From Nostoc sp. LPT (GTDB lineage Bacteria > Cyanobacteriota > Cyanobacteriia > Cyanobacteriales > Nostocaceae), in assembly GCF_017115165.1 (NCBI RefSeq), contig NZ_JABXKF010000021.1:29621-93620 (forward strand): DNA of 64,000 bases, given 5' to 3'. Positions 35,763 through 43,864 of this stretch are shown here, in pieces. Every line of letters starts with the position of its first letter. The first letter of the stretch is position 1. The position numbers and the translations under genes are program-made. Below the pieces are notes generated by a model that made no database searches, was not told the DNA's origin, and saw nothing but the letters and a program-made list of their open reading frames with translations.

Positions 35763-36467
35763 TTAACGAACTCCCAAGAGATAGCCAATAGATTTAATGA
35801 CGCTTAAATAAAAATTACCTTCTCTTTCGCGGAATAGTTCAAAGGCAGAACCAGGTGTGCCAAAAAACGGTCTGAGAGTCCATCCTAACTGACTGCCTAC
35901 AAAAGCGTAAAGAAATAGCCAAAATTGTAAAATTTTCTGGCGTGTCTTGCTACCTTCATCATCTTGTTCTAAAACTAAACTCGTGGCTTGATATAAAGAC
36001 GAAACACCAATAAATCCAGTTATGGCAAAGATAAAGACATTTAACAAAATTAGAAATTGGTAATTATTGGTGGTTATTAAGAAAAACAATGTGATTGGAG
36101 CAAAGCTAAATAACAGTACGCTCGTGACTGAAACCGCAGTTAAAACTAATGCTAAATGCTGGGCAAAAGTCCGCTTGGAACCAAAAATAATGTTAGCAAA
36201 GAACAACGTCGGGATACAAATCAAAAGTGTGATTAAATAAAGGGCTGGAAGTTTAATGGCAGAAGACACAGCTTGCATCCAGCTATGGTATGCACCAATG
36301 ATTCCGCCATAAGCAGCGATAAATAAGGAACTACAAACTAGCAAAGAAATGATTTTATTTGGTAATCTCGTACCTTGGCGAATTTCCTCTAGAAATCCTT
36401 GGCGATCGCGCAGGAATCCAATCAGCACTGCAAAGTATTTGATTCCTGATGATTTCCGTTCAATCAT
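35763..36467 (-). CDS. Multipass membrane protein, tandem paralogue 1
   Basis: The 234-residue protein shares its whole layout with the neighbour at 35013-35720: LRDRQGFLEEIRQGTRLPNKI, then about six spans, FFANIIFGSKRTFAQH, APITLFFLITT and LRPFFGTPGSAFELF. A GAGGA ribosome binding site precedes the ATG. It starts 30 bases after the cruP stop. The pair arose by tandem duplication. The charged N-terminal motif suggests a cytoplasmic partner, but nothing more can be said from sequence. Confidence 0.75.
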   Translation of the reverse strand: MIERKSSGIKYFAVLIGFLRDRQGFLEEIRQGTRLPNKIISLLVCSSLFIAAYGGIIGAYHSWMQAVSSAIKLPALYLITLLICIPTLFFANIIFGSKRTFAQHLALVLTAVSVTSVLLFSFAPITLFFLITTNNYQFLILLNVFIFAITGFIGVSSLYQATSLVLEQDDEGSKTRQKILQFWLFLYAFVGSQLGWTLRPFFGTPGSAFELFREREGNFYLSVIKSIGYLLGVR

Positions 36468-36496
36468 GTTATCCTCACACCGATAAAATTCTAAGT

Positions 36497-38038
36497 TTAA
36501 TCTGAGTAATCACCGCCAGAACCATACTTCCAAGCATCAATCAAACGATGCCAATAATATTGTTGTTCGTTCGGTTGATTCTTAATCCATGTTTCTAGCA
36601 TTGGACTTAGCAAAAGCAAGGCAGTGTATACACCTAAATTACTGTAATGTAACATCCAATCTAACAAACTTGCCAAACCTACTTGCGGAATTATCTTGGC
36701 AACTATTCCAGGATGATATAAACCAGTTTTTAACAATGTTTGCGTTAGTGCCGAAAACTGGACTATATCTTGTAAAAATGGTTTTAGCACTGGTGTACCC
36801 AATTGTTGCATTTCTTGAAATACTGCTGAGAGTAATTGGTTAATTTGATCTGGGGCAATTTTCTGATTTACACCAACACTCATCGCCCTTTGAAACAACC
36901 AGGTAACAGTCAAACTTGGCTGATAGGGTTGCAGCAGTATTAACCCTTTTGCAGATAATTGTTCTGTTTCCAGGGCTTCGGAAATGCCATAAGTTAAACG
37001 CTTCAGGTGACGCACCATTGCCCCAAAACCACCAAAACTCAAGGGAGATTGACTACCACTGCTATCTCCGGCTGGGAGAATGCGATTCCAAGGGGTTTTT
37101 AGCGGACTTTGGCGATAGGTGGGAAAGAAACCAAATAGCGCTCGTTGAAATTTCAGCTTGCTCAATTCCACTCCCTGATATTCTGGTAAAAGACGCAGAT
37201 ATTCCTCAAATAGAGCTTCTAAACTCAAACGTTGGGGATGTGCATCCATGTAGGTAAATAAGTAAGTGGTTCTGCCATCTCTGGCTGGGAAGGCTTCCCA
37301 GAAGTACTGGCATTGATTTTGCAAGGATGTAAATGATAATAATAAATCGCCTGAGTTATTTTCTGGAAAACCTTGAGCGCAACTTCCTACCACCAAGCAC
37401 AGGGCGTCTGGTTTTTTGCCTTGGCGTGCTTGTTGGGTGATGGGTGAAAAATGTCCCATCGCGTCGATTAATAACCGAGTTTTGAATTGGTTATTTACCA
37501 TCACCCCGTCGGGATGAACCACTGCTTCGGTAAAGGGTGTGTTTTCTAACAACTTTCCCCCAGCAGCGAGAAATCGCGTTTTCAAGGTAGCTAGTAGATA
37601 AACTGGATCTACGCCAATATTCAAAACATCCTCTACCCAAACTTCTGTACCGCCAGCAAAACTAACTCGTGCTGGGTTATATTGAGTGGCGATCGCACTT
37701 GCTAATTCTTCCTTTGTTAGCAAGTTCAATTCCACAAATACATCTAATTCTTTGCGAGAAATATTCCACTCTTGTTCCCTTCCCTGCAAAATTCCCCGTT
37801 CCAGCAACGCCACCCGCAATCCCTTCACCGCCAAGGCGCAACCAATTAAAATGCCCAAAGTGCCACCGCAGATTAGTACATCGAAATCTACAACGCCTAA
37901 AGGCTGTTGACTTTCTTTAACTAAGGTTGGTACTGGTGCGGTGTTTTCGCGCACAGATGTGAGGATGCGATCGCCTTGGCGCAATCCTCCTAAAACATCG
38001 CCGGGTAATTGGGAAAGGATTTCTTCAGTTAAAGACAT
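36497..38038 (-). CDS. cruP: CruP-type lycopene cyclase paralogue (FAD-dependent)
   Basis: The 513-residue flavoprotein has a Rossmann FAD site FDVLICGGTLGILIGCALA followed by GREQEWNISRKEL, then LIDAMGHFSP and SFGGFGAMVRHLKRLTYGI. These match CruP, the cyanobacterial and plant paralogue of CruA lycopene cyclase, linked to protection from oxidative stress rather than bulk cyclisation. The ATG at 38038 (MSLTEEILSQLPGD) is chosen over an in-frame TTG 15 bases upstream. It heads a likely operon with two membrane paralogues. A partial duplicate of its 5' end lies at 39179-39334. Confidence 0.82.
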   Translation of the reverse strand: MSLTEEILSQLPGDVLGGLRQGDRILTSVRENTAPVPTLVKESQQPLGVVDFDVLICGGTLGILIGCALAVKGLRVALLERGILQGREQEWNISRKELDVFVELNLLTKEELASAIATQYNPARVSFAGGTEVWVEDVLNIGVDPVYLLATLKTRFLAAGGKLLENTPFTEAVVHPDGVMVNNQFKTRLLIDAMGHFSPITQQARQGKKPDALCLVVGSCAQGFPENNSGDLLLSFTSLQNQCQYFWEAFPARDGRTTYLFTYMDAHPQRLSLEALFEEYLRLLPEYQGVELSKLKFQRALFGFFPTYRQSPLKTPWNRILPAGDSSGSQSPLSFGGFGAMVRHLKRLTYGISEALETEQLSAKGLILLQPYQPSLTVTWLFQRAMSVGVNQKIAPDQINQLLSAVFQEMQQLGTPVLKPFLQDIVQFSALTQTLLKTGLYHPGIVAKIIPQVGLASLLDWMLHYSNLGVYTALLLLSPMLETWIKNQPNEQQYYWHRLIDAWKYGSGGDYSD

Positions 38039-38121
38039 TTTGGAAAAATTCAACTCTACATTCTAAAACTACCTGAGAATCAAGAAAGTAGATACGATAT
38101 TATTTTTGGAGAGCTACGAGC

Positions 38122-38442
38122 GTGGTCAACAATAATAATCAAATACTACCATTACCCCTAGAGGTTGACAAAGAAGAGTTAGAAGGCGTTATGCAGGTGT
38201 TAGCAAACGTAACTAAGCTCCCTGTTGAAGTGGTTAAGCCACATTTATATGCATTGCTTGAGCAGTTGATGAAATTAAAACAGGAGCAACCATTTTACAA
38301 AACTGCAACGGCTCTTGAGTGGATAACAGCTTTTCGGGAATGGGCACAGAGCCATAGGAGAGATACGCCCTTACTATCAGAGTATGCTTTAAGTCGGGCA
38401 GGAATATACGATGATGAGGAGTCCGAAAATTTTCAACGTTAG
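38122..38442 (+). CDS. Hypothetical protein, 106 residues
   Basis: A GTG start preceded by GGAGAG opens this small, soluble, helix-rich protein. It contains EVDKEELEGVMQVLANVTKL and ATALEWITAFREWAQSHRR and ends in an acidic EESENFQR tail. No family is recognised. It diverges from cruP with 83 bases between start codons, so the two share a promoter region. Confidence 0.6.
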   Translation: MVNNNNQILPLPLEVDKEELEGVMQVLANVTKLPVEVVKPHLYALLEQLMKLKQEQPFYKTATALEWITAFREWAQSHRRDTPLLSEYALSRAGIYDDEESENFQR

Positions 38443-38626
38443 GGACTTTAACCGCTACGCTTCTGAAGTCACTCCTGTAAACCCAACTAGCTTTACACCA
38501 CCATCTTCTGAGAGCTAATTGGGTTGTCACCTTGCACTCTTTCTTCTATTCTTTAATGTCTGGTTTCTCGGAATCCGGTGAATCAGGTAACTGATTTATT
38601 TCAAGTGTTGAGACAGATAGAGTAAG

Positions 38627-39064
38627 TCAGTTTACTTTTTTAAAAGTACCAGTAATTACTGAACCTGGATCAGTTTGGATAAGAAAGATTTCTTTGCCTC
38701 CATCAACAATAATACCGCTTAAAGAACCATCACCATATATCAGCACCGTACAATCTTGTTTAACACTATAGAGTCCTGATACTGCCTTGTTTGTAGATAT
38801 AGTACCGTCAGTGCTCTGAGCAACTGTTCCTTGAAAACTTCCCGTTCCATTAAACTTGTAGAAACCAACTTCAGCTAAAGGCGTTGCTGCAAACGTCCCA
38901 GTGAAGTTAATTCCATAGCTACCTTTTATGGTTGCATTATTACAAGAAGGCGTAGCTTCGGCGTTTACCTTTTGAGAGATAGCGTCTGAAATGGTCAATG
39001 CTGACACAGTACCAATTATTAACGTCGTAAAAAAGCCTTGGATTTTAAAGTTCATTAGATTCAT
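38627..39064 (-). CDS. Secreted hypothetical protein, about 145 residues
   Basis: Starting at the ATG at 39064 (MNLMNFKIQGFFTTLIIG), the product has a signal peptide of about 35 residues ending near NAEA. It is followed by a small beta-rich domain with NNATIKGSYGINFTGTF, GFYKFNGTGSFQGTVAQS and CTVLIYGDGSLSGI. Similar glycine- and serine-rich secreted proteins are common in cyanobacteria without a known role. An upstream start at 39097 is possible. Two conserved cysteines could form a disulfide. Confidence 0.65.
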   Translation of the reverse strand: MNLMNFKIQGFFTTLIIGTVSALTISDAISQKVNAEATPSCNNATIKGSYGINFTGTFAATPLAEVGFYKFNGTGSFQGTVAQSTDGTISTNKAVSGLYSVKQDCTVLIYGDGSLSGIIVDGGKEIFLIQTDPGSVITGTFKKVN

Positions 39065-39178
39065 GTAATCAAGACACCTTTGCATAAATATTGACATAAG
39101 ACTTATGCACTGTACAAATTAATCTTGGTATGAATTTACCACAATAGATAATTTCAATCTTTGATTAATTATTCTTTG

Positions 39179-39334
39179 ACGCCTAAAGACTGTTAATTTT
39201 CTTTAACTAACTGTGGTGTGGGTGCGGAGTTTTCGTGCACAGATGTAAGGATGCGATCGCCTTGGCGCAATCCTCCTAAAACATCGCCTGGTAATTGGGA
39301 AAGAATTTCTTCAGTTAAAGACATTTTGGCAAAA
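39179..39334 (-). pseudogene. Truncated duplicate of the cruP 5' end
   Basis: About 155 bases match the cruP start region (37893-38047) closely, including the ATG at 39324 and the HIP1-containing GATGCGATCGCCTTGGCGCA. The copy covers roughly the first 48 codons and then stops. It carries scattered substitutions, so it is a decayed partial duplication rather than an assembly repeat. Two small genes lie between copy and original. Confidence 0.8.
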
Positions 39335-39442
39335 CCGGGGAAGTTATAACCAAACAGTATTTACAGGAAACCAGCAAATATATTCTCCGACTTTCCCTGA
39401 GTTAGTATTGACAGCACAGCAGGTGTTAACGGCTTAGAAAAA

Positions 39443-41513
39443 TTATCCCAAACCGAATAATTTAGAAATCGCTGGCAATAATTTATTACCCGCTTCCACC
39501 AGAGAAGCAACAGCAGGTAAGCCTGTAAATATCCCTTTCAACATGGTGATTGCTGTTTTTGCAGTCTTCTGCTTGGTGGATTCTTGGGGATTTTTACCCG
39601 CTTCTGCCAAAGTGTTCACCTGTTCTAGCGCTTCGGCTTTCTCTTCTTCTGGCAAATATGTGGATTGTATGATTGCATCTTGCAACTGCGATAATAATTC
39701 TTTGATTCCTGGTTTATCGGCATCTGGCGCATCAGGTAACTGATTGAGGGCAATACTCACGTTACCGCTAATGGTTCCTAGATTAGCAATAGAACTAGAA
39801 TTATTGCCAGCGATACCGCTAACATTACTGCTGCCTTGAATATTGATGCCGCTGATATCAGACATATTTGTATCTCCTTGATTATAAAATTTTGGCTGCT
39901 TGAGAGCAGTATCTACCATATTTTCTAAACTAATAATGCGCTTATCTTTTTCTACCAGCAATAATTGCTGACTCTGCGATAAAGCTTTGAGTTGATTATA
40001 GTCATCAAAATATTCTGCACTGAGTTGAGATTTATCGCTACCTGCGGCTGTTTTGGCTCTGAGCAAGATTTTATCATCGCCGCGCTTCTCCATTGCCACG
40101 ATTTCTAACTCAGCTTCGGGATGGTTTTCAGCAAGGTTTTTGAAAGCAATCGCAACGGCGCGAGGGTCAACGCCTTGATTATGGTAGAGGTCGAGGGTGT
40201 CAAAAATTGGCTTGATAAAGTCGGCAAATTCGCCGTCTGCAAATACCTCTTGTTTATTATCAGGTTTGCGGAGGGGGTCGGGGTCTTCTTTGGTGGGTAA
40301 ACGCATAAAGACATATTCACACCTCACCCCATGCAATTTAGTTGTATTTGTAATGCCCCAATCTTCAATGTAAGCTCCGGTGAGTGTTGCACCTGTAAAA
40401 TCTGTGCCGTCTAGTTGCGTTTGCTTCAGCTTTGCTCTTGACAAATCGGCATCTTGCAAGTTCGCTTCACTGAGATCAGCGCCAATAAAGCTGGCATCTG
40501 CTAAATTTGCTGATTGTAAGTTGATACCCCGCAGGTTTTCACGGTAAAAATTCTTATCCTGTCCCTGTCCTGTAATCCAGCAGTTGACGTACTTGTGGGT
40601 TTTGAAGATAAGTTGAACCAGGACGAACACGGTCAAGCATTTTGGCTTGATGCCAACGGCTACAGATAAGGATTGTGTTGCGTAAATCTGTACTTTTGAG
40701 TGTGGCTTGGGTGAAATCAGCACCTGTTAAGTCAGCGCCACGAAAACTTGTACCTCCTGTTGCAGCAAAGGCGATCGCGATATTACGAACCAGGGAGTGC
40801 TTTTCGTCTCCTTTCATAGCTCGCCAGCTGATGTAAATACTAAATAATGTTCCGGTTCCGGCGAAGGCTCCGGCGAAGGCTACGGCGAAGGGTCCGGCTC
40901 CGGCTACGGCTATGGCTCCGGCTATAGCTCCAGCTACGGCTATGGCTATGGCTCCGGCGAAGGTTCCGGCTATGGCTATGGCTCCGGCGAAGGCTAAGGC
41001 TACGGCGAAGGTTCCGACTACGGCGAAGGCGAAGGCTAAGGCTCCGGCGAAGGCGAAGGCGAAGACTAAGGCGAAGGCGAAGACTAATGCGAAGGCGAAG
41101 GTTCCGACTACGGCGAAGGCGAAGGCGAAGACTAAGGCGAAGGCTACGGCTCCGAAACTAACTGTTATTCCTTGGCGAATTATGATGAACAAAAAGGCAA
41201 TCAATATGATTAAAACAACCCAGCCCACAATCTGGCTCTCACCGGATGAGCTAAATATCAGCGACACTAAGAAACCATTGATAGCCCAGAGAAATCCTGA
41301 CAGTCCCGAAAATAAGAACGAGACAAGAACTAAACCAATTACCCAACGTCGTTGCAGTCCTGCTTTGGCATAGCTGAAGTTTACCCCTCTCAAATTAGCG
41401 TTAGTGAAGTTTGCCCCTCGGATGTCGGCATAGCTAAAGTTTGCACCCGCAAGGTCTTGTCTACCTTTGAAGTTGCGTCCTCGGAGATTTTGACCGGAGA
41501 AGTCTAAAGCCAT
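39443..41513 (-). pseudogene. Pentapeptide-repeat membrane protein gene with a frameshift
   Basis: Two overlapping frames form one gene. The first (41513 to 40554) encodes pentapeptide repeats (NLRGRNFKGRQDLAGANF), two spans, a very low-complexity Ala/Phe/Val/Gly membrane stretch and FRGADLTGADFTQATLKSTD, then VRQLL. At about 40577 one extra base shifts the frame. The next frame carries on with ITGQGQDKNFYRENLRGINL, more repeats, a soluble region with FMRLPTKEDPDPLRKPD and a C-terminal DISGINIQGSSN segment. Intact homologues read straight through as remembered. The ATG at 41513 begins MALDFSGQNL. Function is unknown. Confidence 0.8.
40857..41160. repeat. Hexanucleotide repeat tract inside the pentapeptide gene
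   Basis: About 300 bases consist of GGCGAAG/GGCTCCG/GGCTACG-type hexamers in varying order. On the coding strand they give alternating Ala-Phe, Ala-Val, Ala-Ile and Ala-Gly pairs forming a hydrophobic stretch. Such tracts change length by slippage in multiples of two codons. Confidence 0.85.
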
Positions 41514-41596
41514 GTTCCACTTTACAGAAGTGAGCAAATTTTACTACACGCTCACCCCTGTACATTCAGGAATGGTTAGATATATTTGTTAGTTGA

Positions 41597-41862
41597 GCTT
41601 CAAAACCGCAACTTTGAGGATTAAAGGCGCAACTTCGAGGCTCAGAAGGTCAACGTCGAGCTTCAAAAGGTCAACTTCGAGGCTCAGAAGGTCATCGTTG
41701 AGCTTCAGAAGGTCAACTTCGAGGATAAAAGGTGCAACTTCGAGGATAAAAGGCGCAACTTCGAGGCTCAGAAGGTCAACGTCGAGGCTCAGAAGGTCAA
41801 CGTCGAGGATAAAAGGCGCAACTTCGAGCTTCAGAAGGTCAACATCGAGGTTCTGAGGCTCA
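41597..41862. repeat. 21-bp minisatellite, about 12 units
   Basis: Units such as AACTTCGAGGCTCAGAAGGTC repeat every 21 bases with two interchangeable halves (CTCAGAAGGTC and ATAAAAGGCGC). The period keeps a seven-codon reading frame open on both strands, but no gene is supported. It lies just upstream of the pentapeptide gene and beyond the end of the Uma2 gene. Confidence 0.85.
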
Positions 41863-41912
41863 TTGTTGAAGTATAACCAATACGGTTTGGTTGGGTAATA
41901 GTAATTGAGAGT

Positions 41913-42524
41913 TCACTTCCGTCCTACCAAGACTTGTTCGGCACTCAAATCCAACTGTGGAAAAGTAAAAGAGATGATGCGTTCTTGTCCTCGGAATGCA
42001 ACAGCATCATAGAACCCTTCTACTAGGGTACATATTGTTACTATCTCTTGAATCGGGTCAACAATCCAATATTCGGGAATTTCCAGAACAGCATATTCAG
42101 AACGTTTGCTACGATAGTCTGTGGTTTGTGTAGATTCGCTGACGACTTCTACCACTAATATGGGGGGAGTTTCGTTGAGTTCGATTACAGCCTCTCGATT
42201 AGAAAGTGCTTCCCACTGCTGTATTGGTAATACTACTACATCTGGAATTCGTGAGGTGTCCCAGCGTCCCCCTCGTGGCGCTCCCGCTTCGGGTCGCCGC
42301 AGGCATCGCACTCCGACAGAAAACTTTTGTGCTGTCCAATTCTGGCCCCTGAAGGCACTTTCATCATCAAAGCTTCGTTCTAAAAACTTGGAGATGCCAC
42401 CGTGCTTGCCAGTGCCAAGGCTCATGGGAATTAATTCTCCATCTACCAATTCATATTGGGTATCCGTGCCATCGTTATACTTAAGATACTCTGCAAAAGT
42501 AAATTTTTTTGTGGTTGCAGTCAT
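41913..42524 (-). CDS. Uma2 family (DUF820) endonuclease-fold protein
   Basis: The 203-residue protein starts at MTATTKKFTFAEYLKYNDG. It has the Uma2 pattern YELVDGELIPMS, IPDVVVL and PPILVVEVVSEST, ending in SAEQVLVGRK. The fold is of the PD-(D/E)XK nuclease type, here with D in PDVVV and E in VVEVVS. The family is massively expanded in cyanobacteria and its role is unknown; links to transposons or nucleic-acid metabolism are only suggested. A small RRPEAGAPRGGR segment near the middle looks repeat-derived. Confidence 0.88.
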   Translation of the reverse strand: MTATTKKFTFAEYLKYNDGTDTQYELVDGELIPMSLGTGKHGGISKFLERSFDDESAFRGQNWTAQKFSVGVRCLRRPEAGAPRGGRWDTSRIPDVVVLPIQQWEALSNREAVIELNETPPILVVEVVSESTQTTDYRSKRSEYAVLEIPEYWIVDPIQEIVTICTLVEGFYDAVAFRGQERIISFTFPQLDLSAEQVLVGRK

Positions 42525-42571
42525 AGCGATCACAATTCTCATCAATGACTCAATACAGTTATTCTACTTGC

Positions 42572-42650
42572 ATTACAGGAAATACTGATGGAACGCTCGA
42601 AAATAATTGCCATTCTTACGGGTGCGATTTCGATCATTTTAGCGATTGCC
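42572..42650. repeat. 79-bp direct repeat, left copy
   Basis: This segment matches 43294-43372 at 77 of 79 positions. It contains the ATG and first 21 codons of a tiny membrane-protein gene (MERSKIIAILTGAISIILAI). Together with the right copy it brackets the toxin-antitoxin pair. Confidence 0.85.
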
Positions 42651-42761
42651 AACTCTAAGGCAATATCTGACGACAAGCTGCCCTTAGCATATAAAGGAGG
42701 GAGTAAATCGACGGTTAAAAACATTAGGTGTAGAAATAACTATGGAATCAAAGCAAAATGA
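42588..42761 (+). pseudogene. Truncated copy of the small membrane-protein gene
   Basis: The frame begins with the same 21 residues as the gene at 43310 (MERSKIIAILTGAISIILAI and A) and then diverges into an unrelated tail, running into the antitoxin start region. The break coincides with the end of the direct repeat, so this is a cut-off copy. Confidence 0.65.
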
Positions 42762-42984
42762 CATTACTATTCTTCAAGAAGCTGAAAAGCGTTTACGGCG
42801 ACTGTCTCCAGAAAGGCTGCGGGTAGTGAGTGATTTTCTGGCCGATCTAGAAGAAAGAGAAGAAAATGAGGCGACAACGGAACTTTTGAATGTCCCTGGT
42901 TTTGAGCAAGCTTTGCGTGAAGCTATGCAGGAAGCTGAGGCTGGGGAAGTGGTGCCATTTGACAGTATTCGTCGTCATGTATGA
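42742..42984 (+). CDS. Antitoxin of a RelE/ParE-type module
   Basis: The 80-residue acidic, helical protein contains EAEKRLRRLSPERLRVVSDFLADLEE and ends in AEAGEVVPFDSIRRHV, a common C-terminal pattern of antitoxins paired with RelE-type toxins. It overlaps the toxin start by eight bases, which suggests translational coupling. The expected role is to bind and neutralise the toxin and repress the operon; that is inferred from context. Confidence 0.85.
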   Translation: MESKQNDITILQEAEKRLRRLSPERLRVVSDFLADLEEREENEATTELLNVPGFEQALREAMQEAEAGEVVPFDSIRRHV

Positions 42985-43237
42985 ACTGGTACTGACTCGC
43001 AAAGCACAGAAGTTTTATCAAGAAGTAGATGCATCACTAGCAGAACGACTAAACCGTTGCTTTGACCAACTGCGACAGAATGCTTACGAACATCCAAACA
43101 TCAAACGGCTCAAAGGTGATTTCGCAGGTCTTTTTCGCTATAGAGTTGGCGACTGGCGAGTTATTTATCAGGTAGATGAAGAACAGCAATTGATTACTAT
43201 TTTACTCGTAGCTCATCGGAGCGATGTATATAGGTAA
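42977..43237 (+). CDS. RelE/ParE family toxin
   Basis: The 86-residue product, starting MYELVLTRKAQKFYQEV, has the RelE fold sequence pattern LKGDFAGLFRYRVGDWRVIYQV and ends LLVAHRSDVYR. RelE members cleave mRNA on the ribosome; the closely related ParE members block gyrase. The RxGxxR and terminal HRxxVYR residues fit the RelE/mRNase branch. The start at 42977 is set by overlap with the antitoxin stop and by the family N-terminus. Confidence 0.9.
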   Translation: MYELVLTRKAQKFYQEVDASLAERLNRCFDQLRQNAYEHPNIKRLKGDFAGLFRYRVGDWRVIYQVDEEQQLITILLVAHRSDVYR

Positions 43238-43293
43238 GTGTTATGGTGTGTCTCAAGTATTAATGTGGATATAGGGACACCACAATAACTTGG

Positions 43294-43372
43294 ATTACAG
43301 GAAATACTGATGGAACGCTCGAAAATAATTGCCATTCTTACAGGTGCGATTTCGATCATTTTAGCGATCGCC
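43294..43372. repeat. 79-bp direct repeat, right copy
   Basis: This is the second copy of the direct repeat at 42572-42650, differing at two positions. It contains the start of the intact small membrane-protein gene at 43310. Confidence 0.85.
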
Positions 43373-43495
43373 TACCTCATCCTAGTCCAACTCCTGGACT
43401 ACCGGGATATGAAACCCGCCCCCATCAGCCAAGTTGTCTCGCCACCTGCCATTATTATCTCTCACTGGCAGGTTGACAAAATCACCCAAATATAA
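43310..43495 (+). CDS. Small single-span membrane protein, 61 residues
   Basis: The product has one hydrophobic helix (about residues 6-30, IIAILTGAISIILAIAYLIL) followed by a short soluble tail with LLDYRDMKPAPISQVV. A cut copy of its 5' end lies 722 bases upstream. Its duplication and reading frame suggest a real gene; the family was not recognised. It lies upstream of the ndhF operon in the same direction but is separated by 370 bases. Confidence 0.55.
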   Translation: MERSKIIAILTGAISIILAIAYLILVQLLDYRDMKPAPISQVVSPPAIIISHWQVDKITQI

Positions 43496-43864
43496 ATTAC
43501 ATTTAGTCGATTTGTAGAGACGCAATCAACCGCGTCTCTTGTCATTTATATCAATTGATAAAACTAATGATAACTATTGATTCATCCCTGAACCAATGCA
43601 TAGATAAGAATAAATACTTATATTATTTGCTGGAATAGTTGATTATATAAGAAATAATTAGAGTAGTTATCTCAAATTTATTTAGATAAATTAATTCAAT
43701 TTGGACAGATATAACGGTAAGCTATTTCTAAGAAAATTAAATAAAGATAAATTTGCTGTTCTGCGACGCCAAATAGCCCGTCGTGGACATCGCTAGGTTA
43801 ACTGGGATCAACGTCAGTTGATTTAAAACCCATAATTTTTGATGACAATAATAGAGGTGAGTTG
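43496..43864 (+). promoter_or_regulatory. Upstream region of the NDH-1 CO2-uptake operon
   Basis: This 369-base region precedes ndhF. It contains a diverged GACGC...GCGTC palindrome at 43517-43538 and a perfect 12-bp palindrome TATCAATTGATA at 43549-43560. A looser dyad CTATTGATT...AATGCATAG follows at about 43574-43603. In other cyanobacteria such operons are controlled by LysR-type NdhR/CcmR; these dyads are candidate sites only. A strong GAGGTGA ribosome binding site precedes ATG 43865. Confidence 0.35.

Noticed and set aside
40912..41373. Lys/Ala-rich open frame on the plus strand
   Set aside because: It is the antisense reading of the hexamer repeat inside the pentapeptide-repeat gene, which keeps several frames open.
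41593..41856. Arg/Ser-rich 87-codon open frame
   Set aside because: Formed by the 21-bp minisatellite; the seven-residue repeat has no start context or known family, and both strands are equally open.
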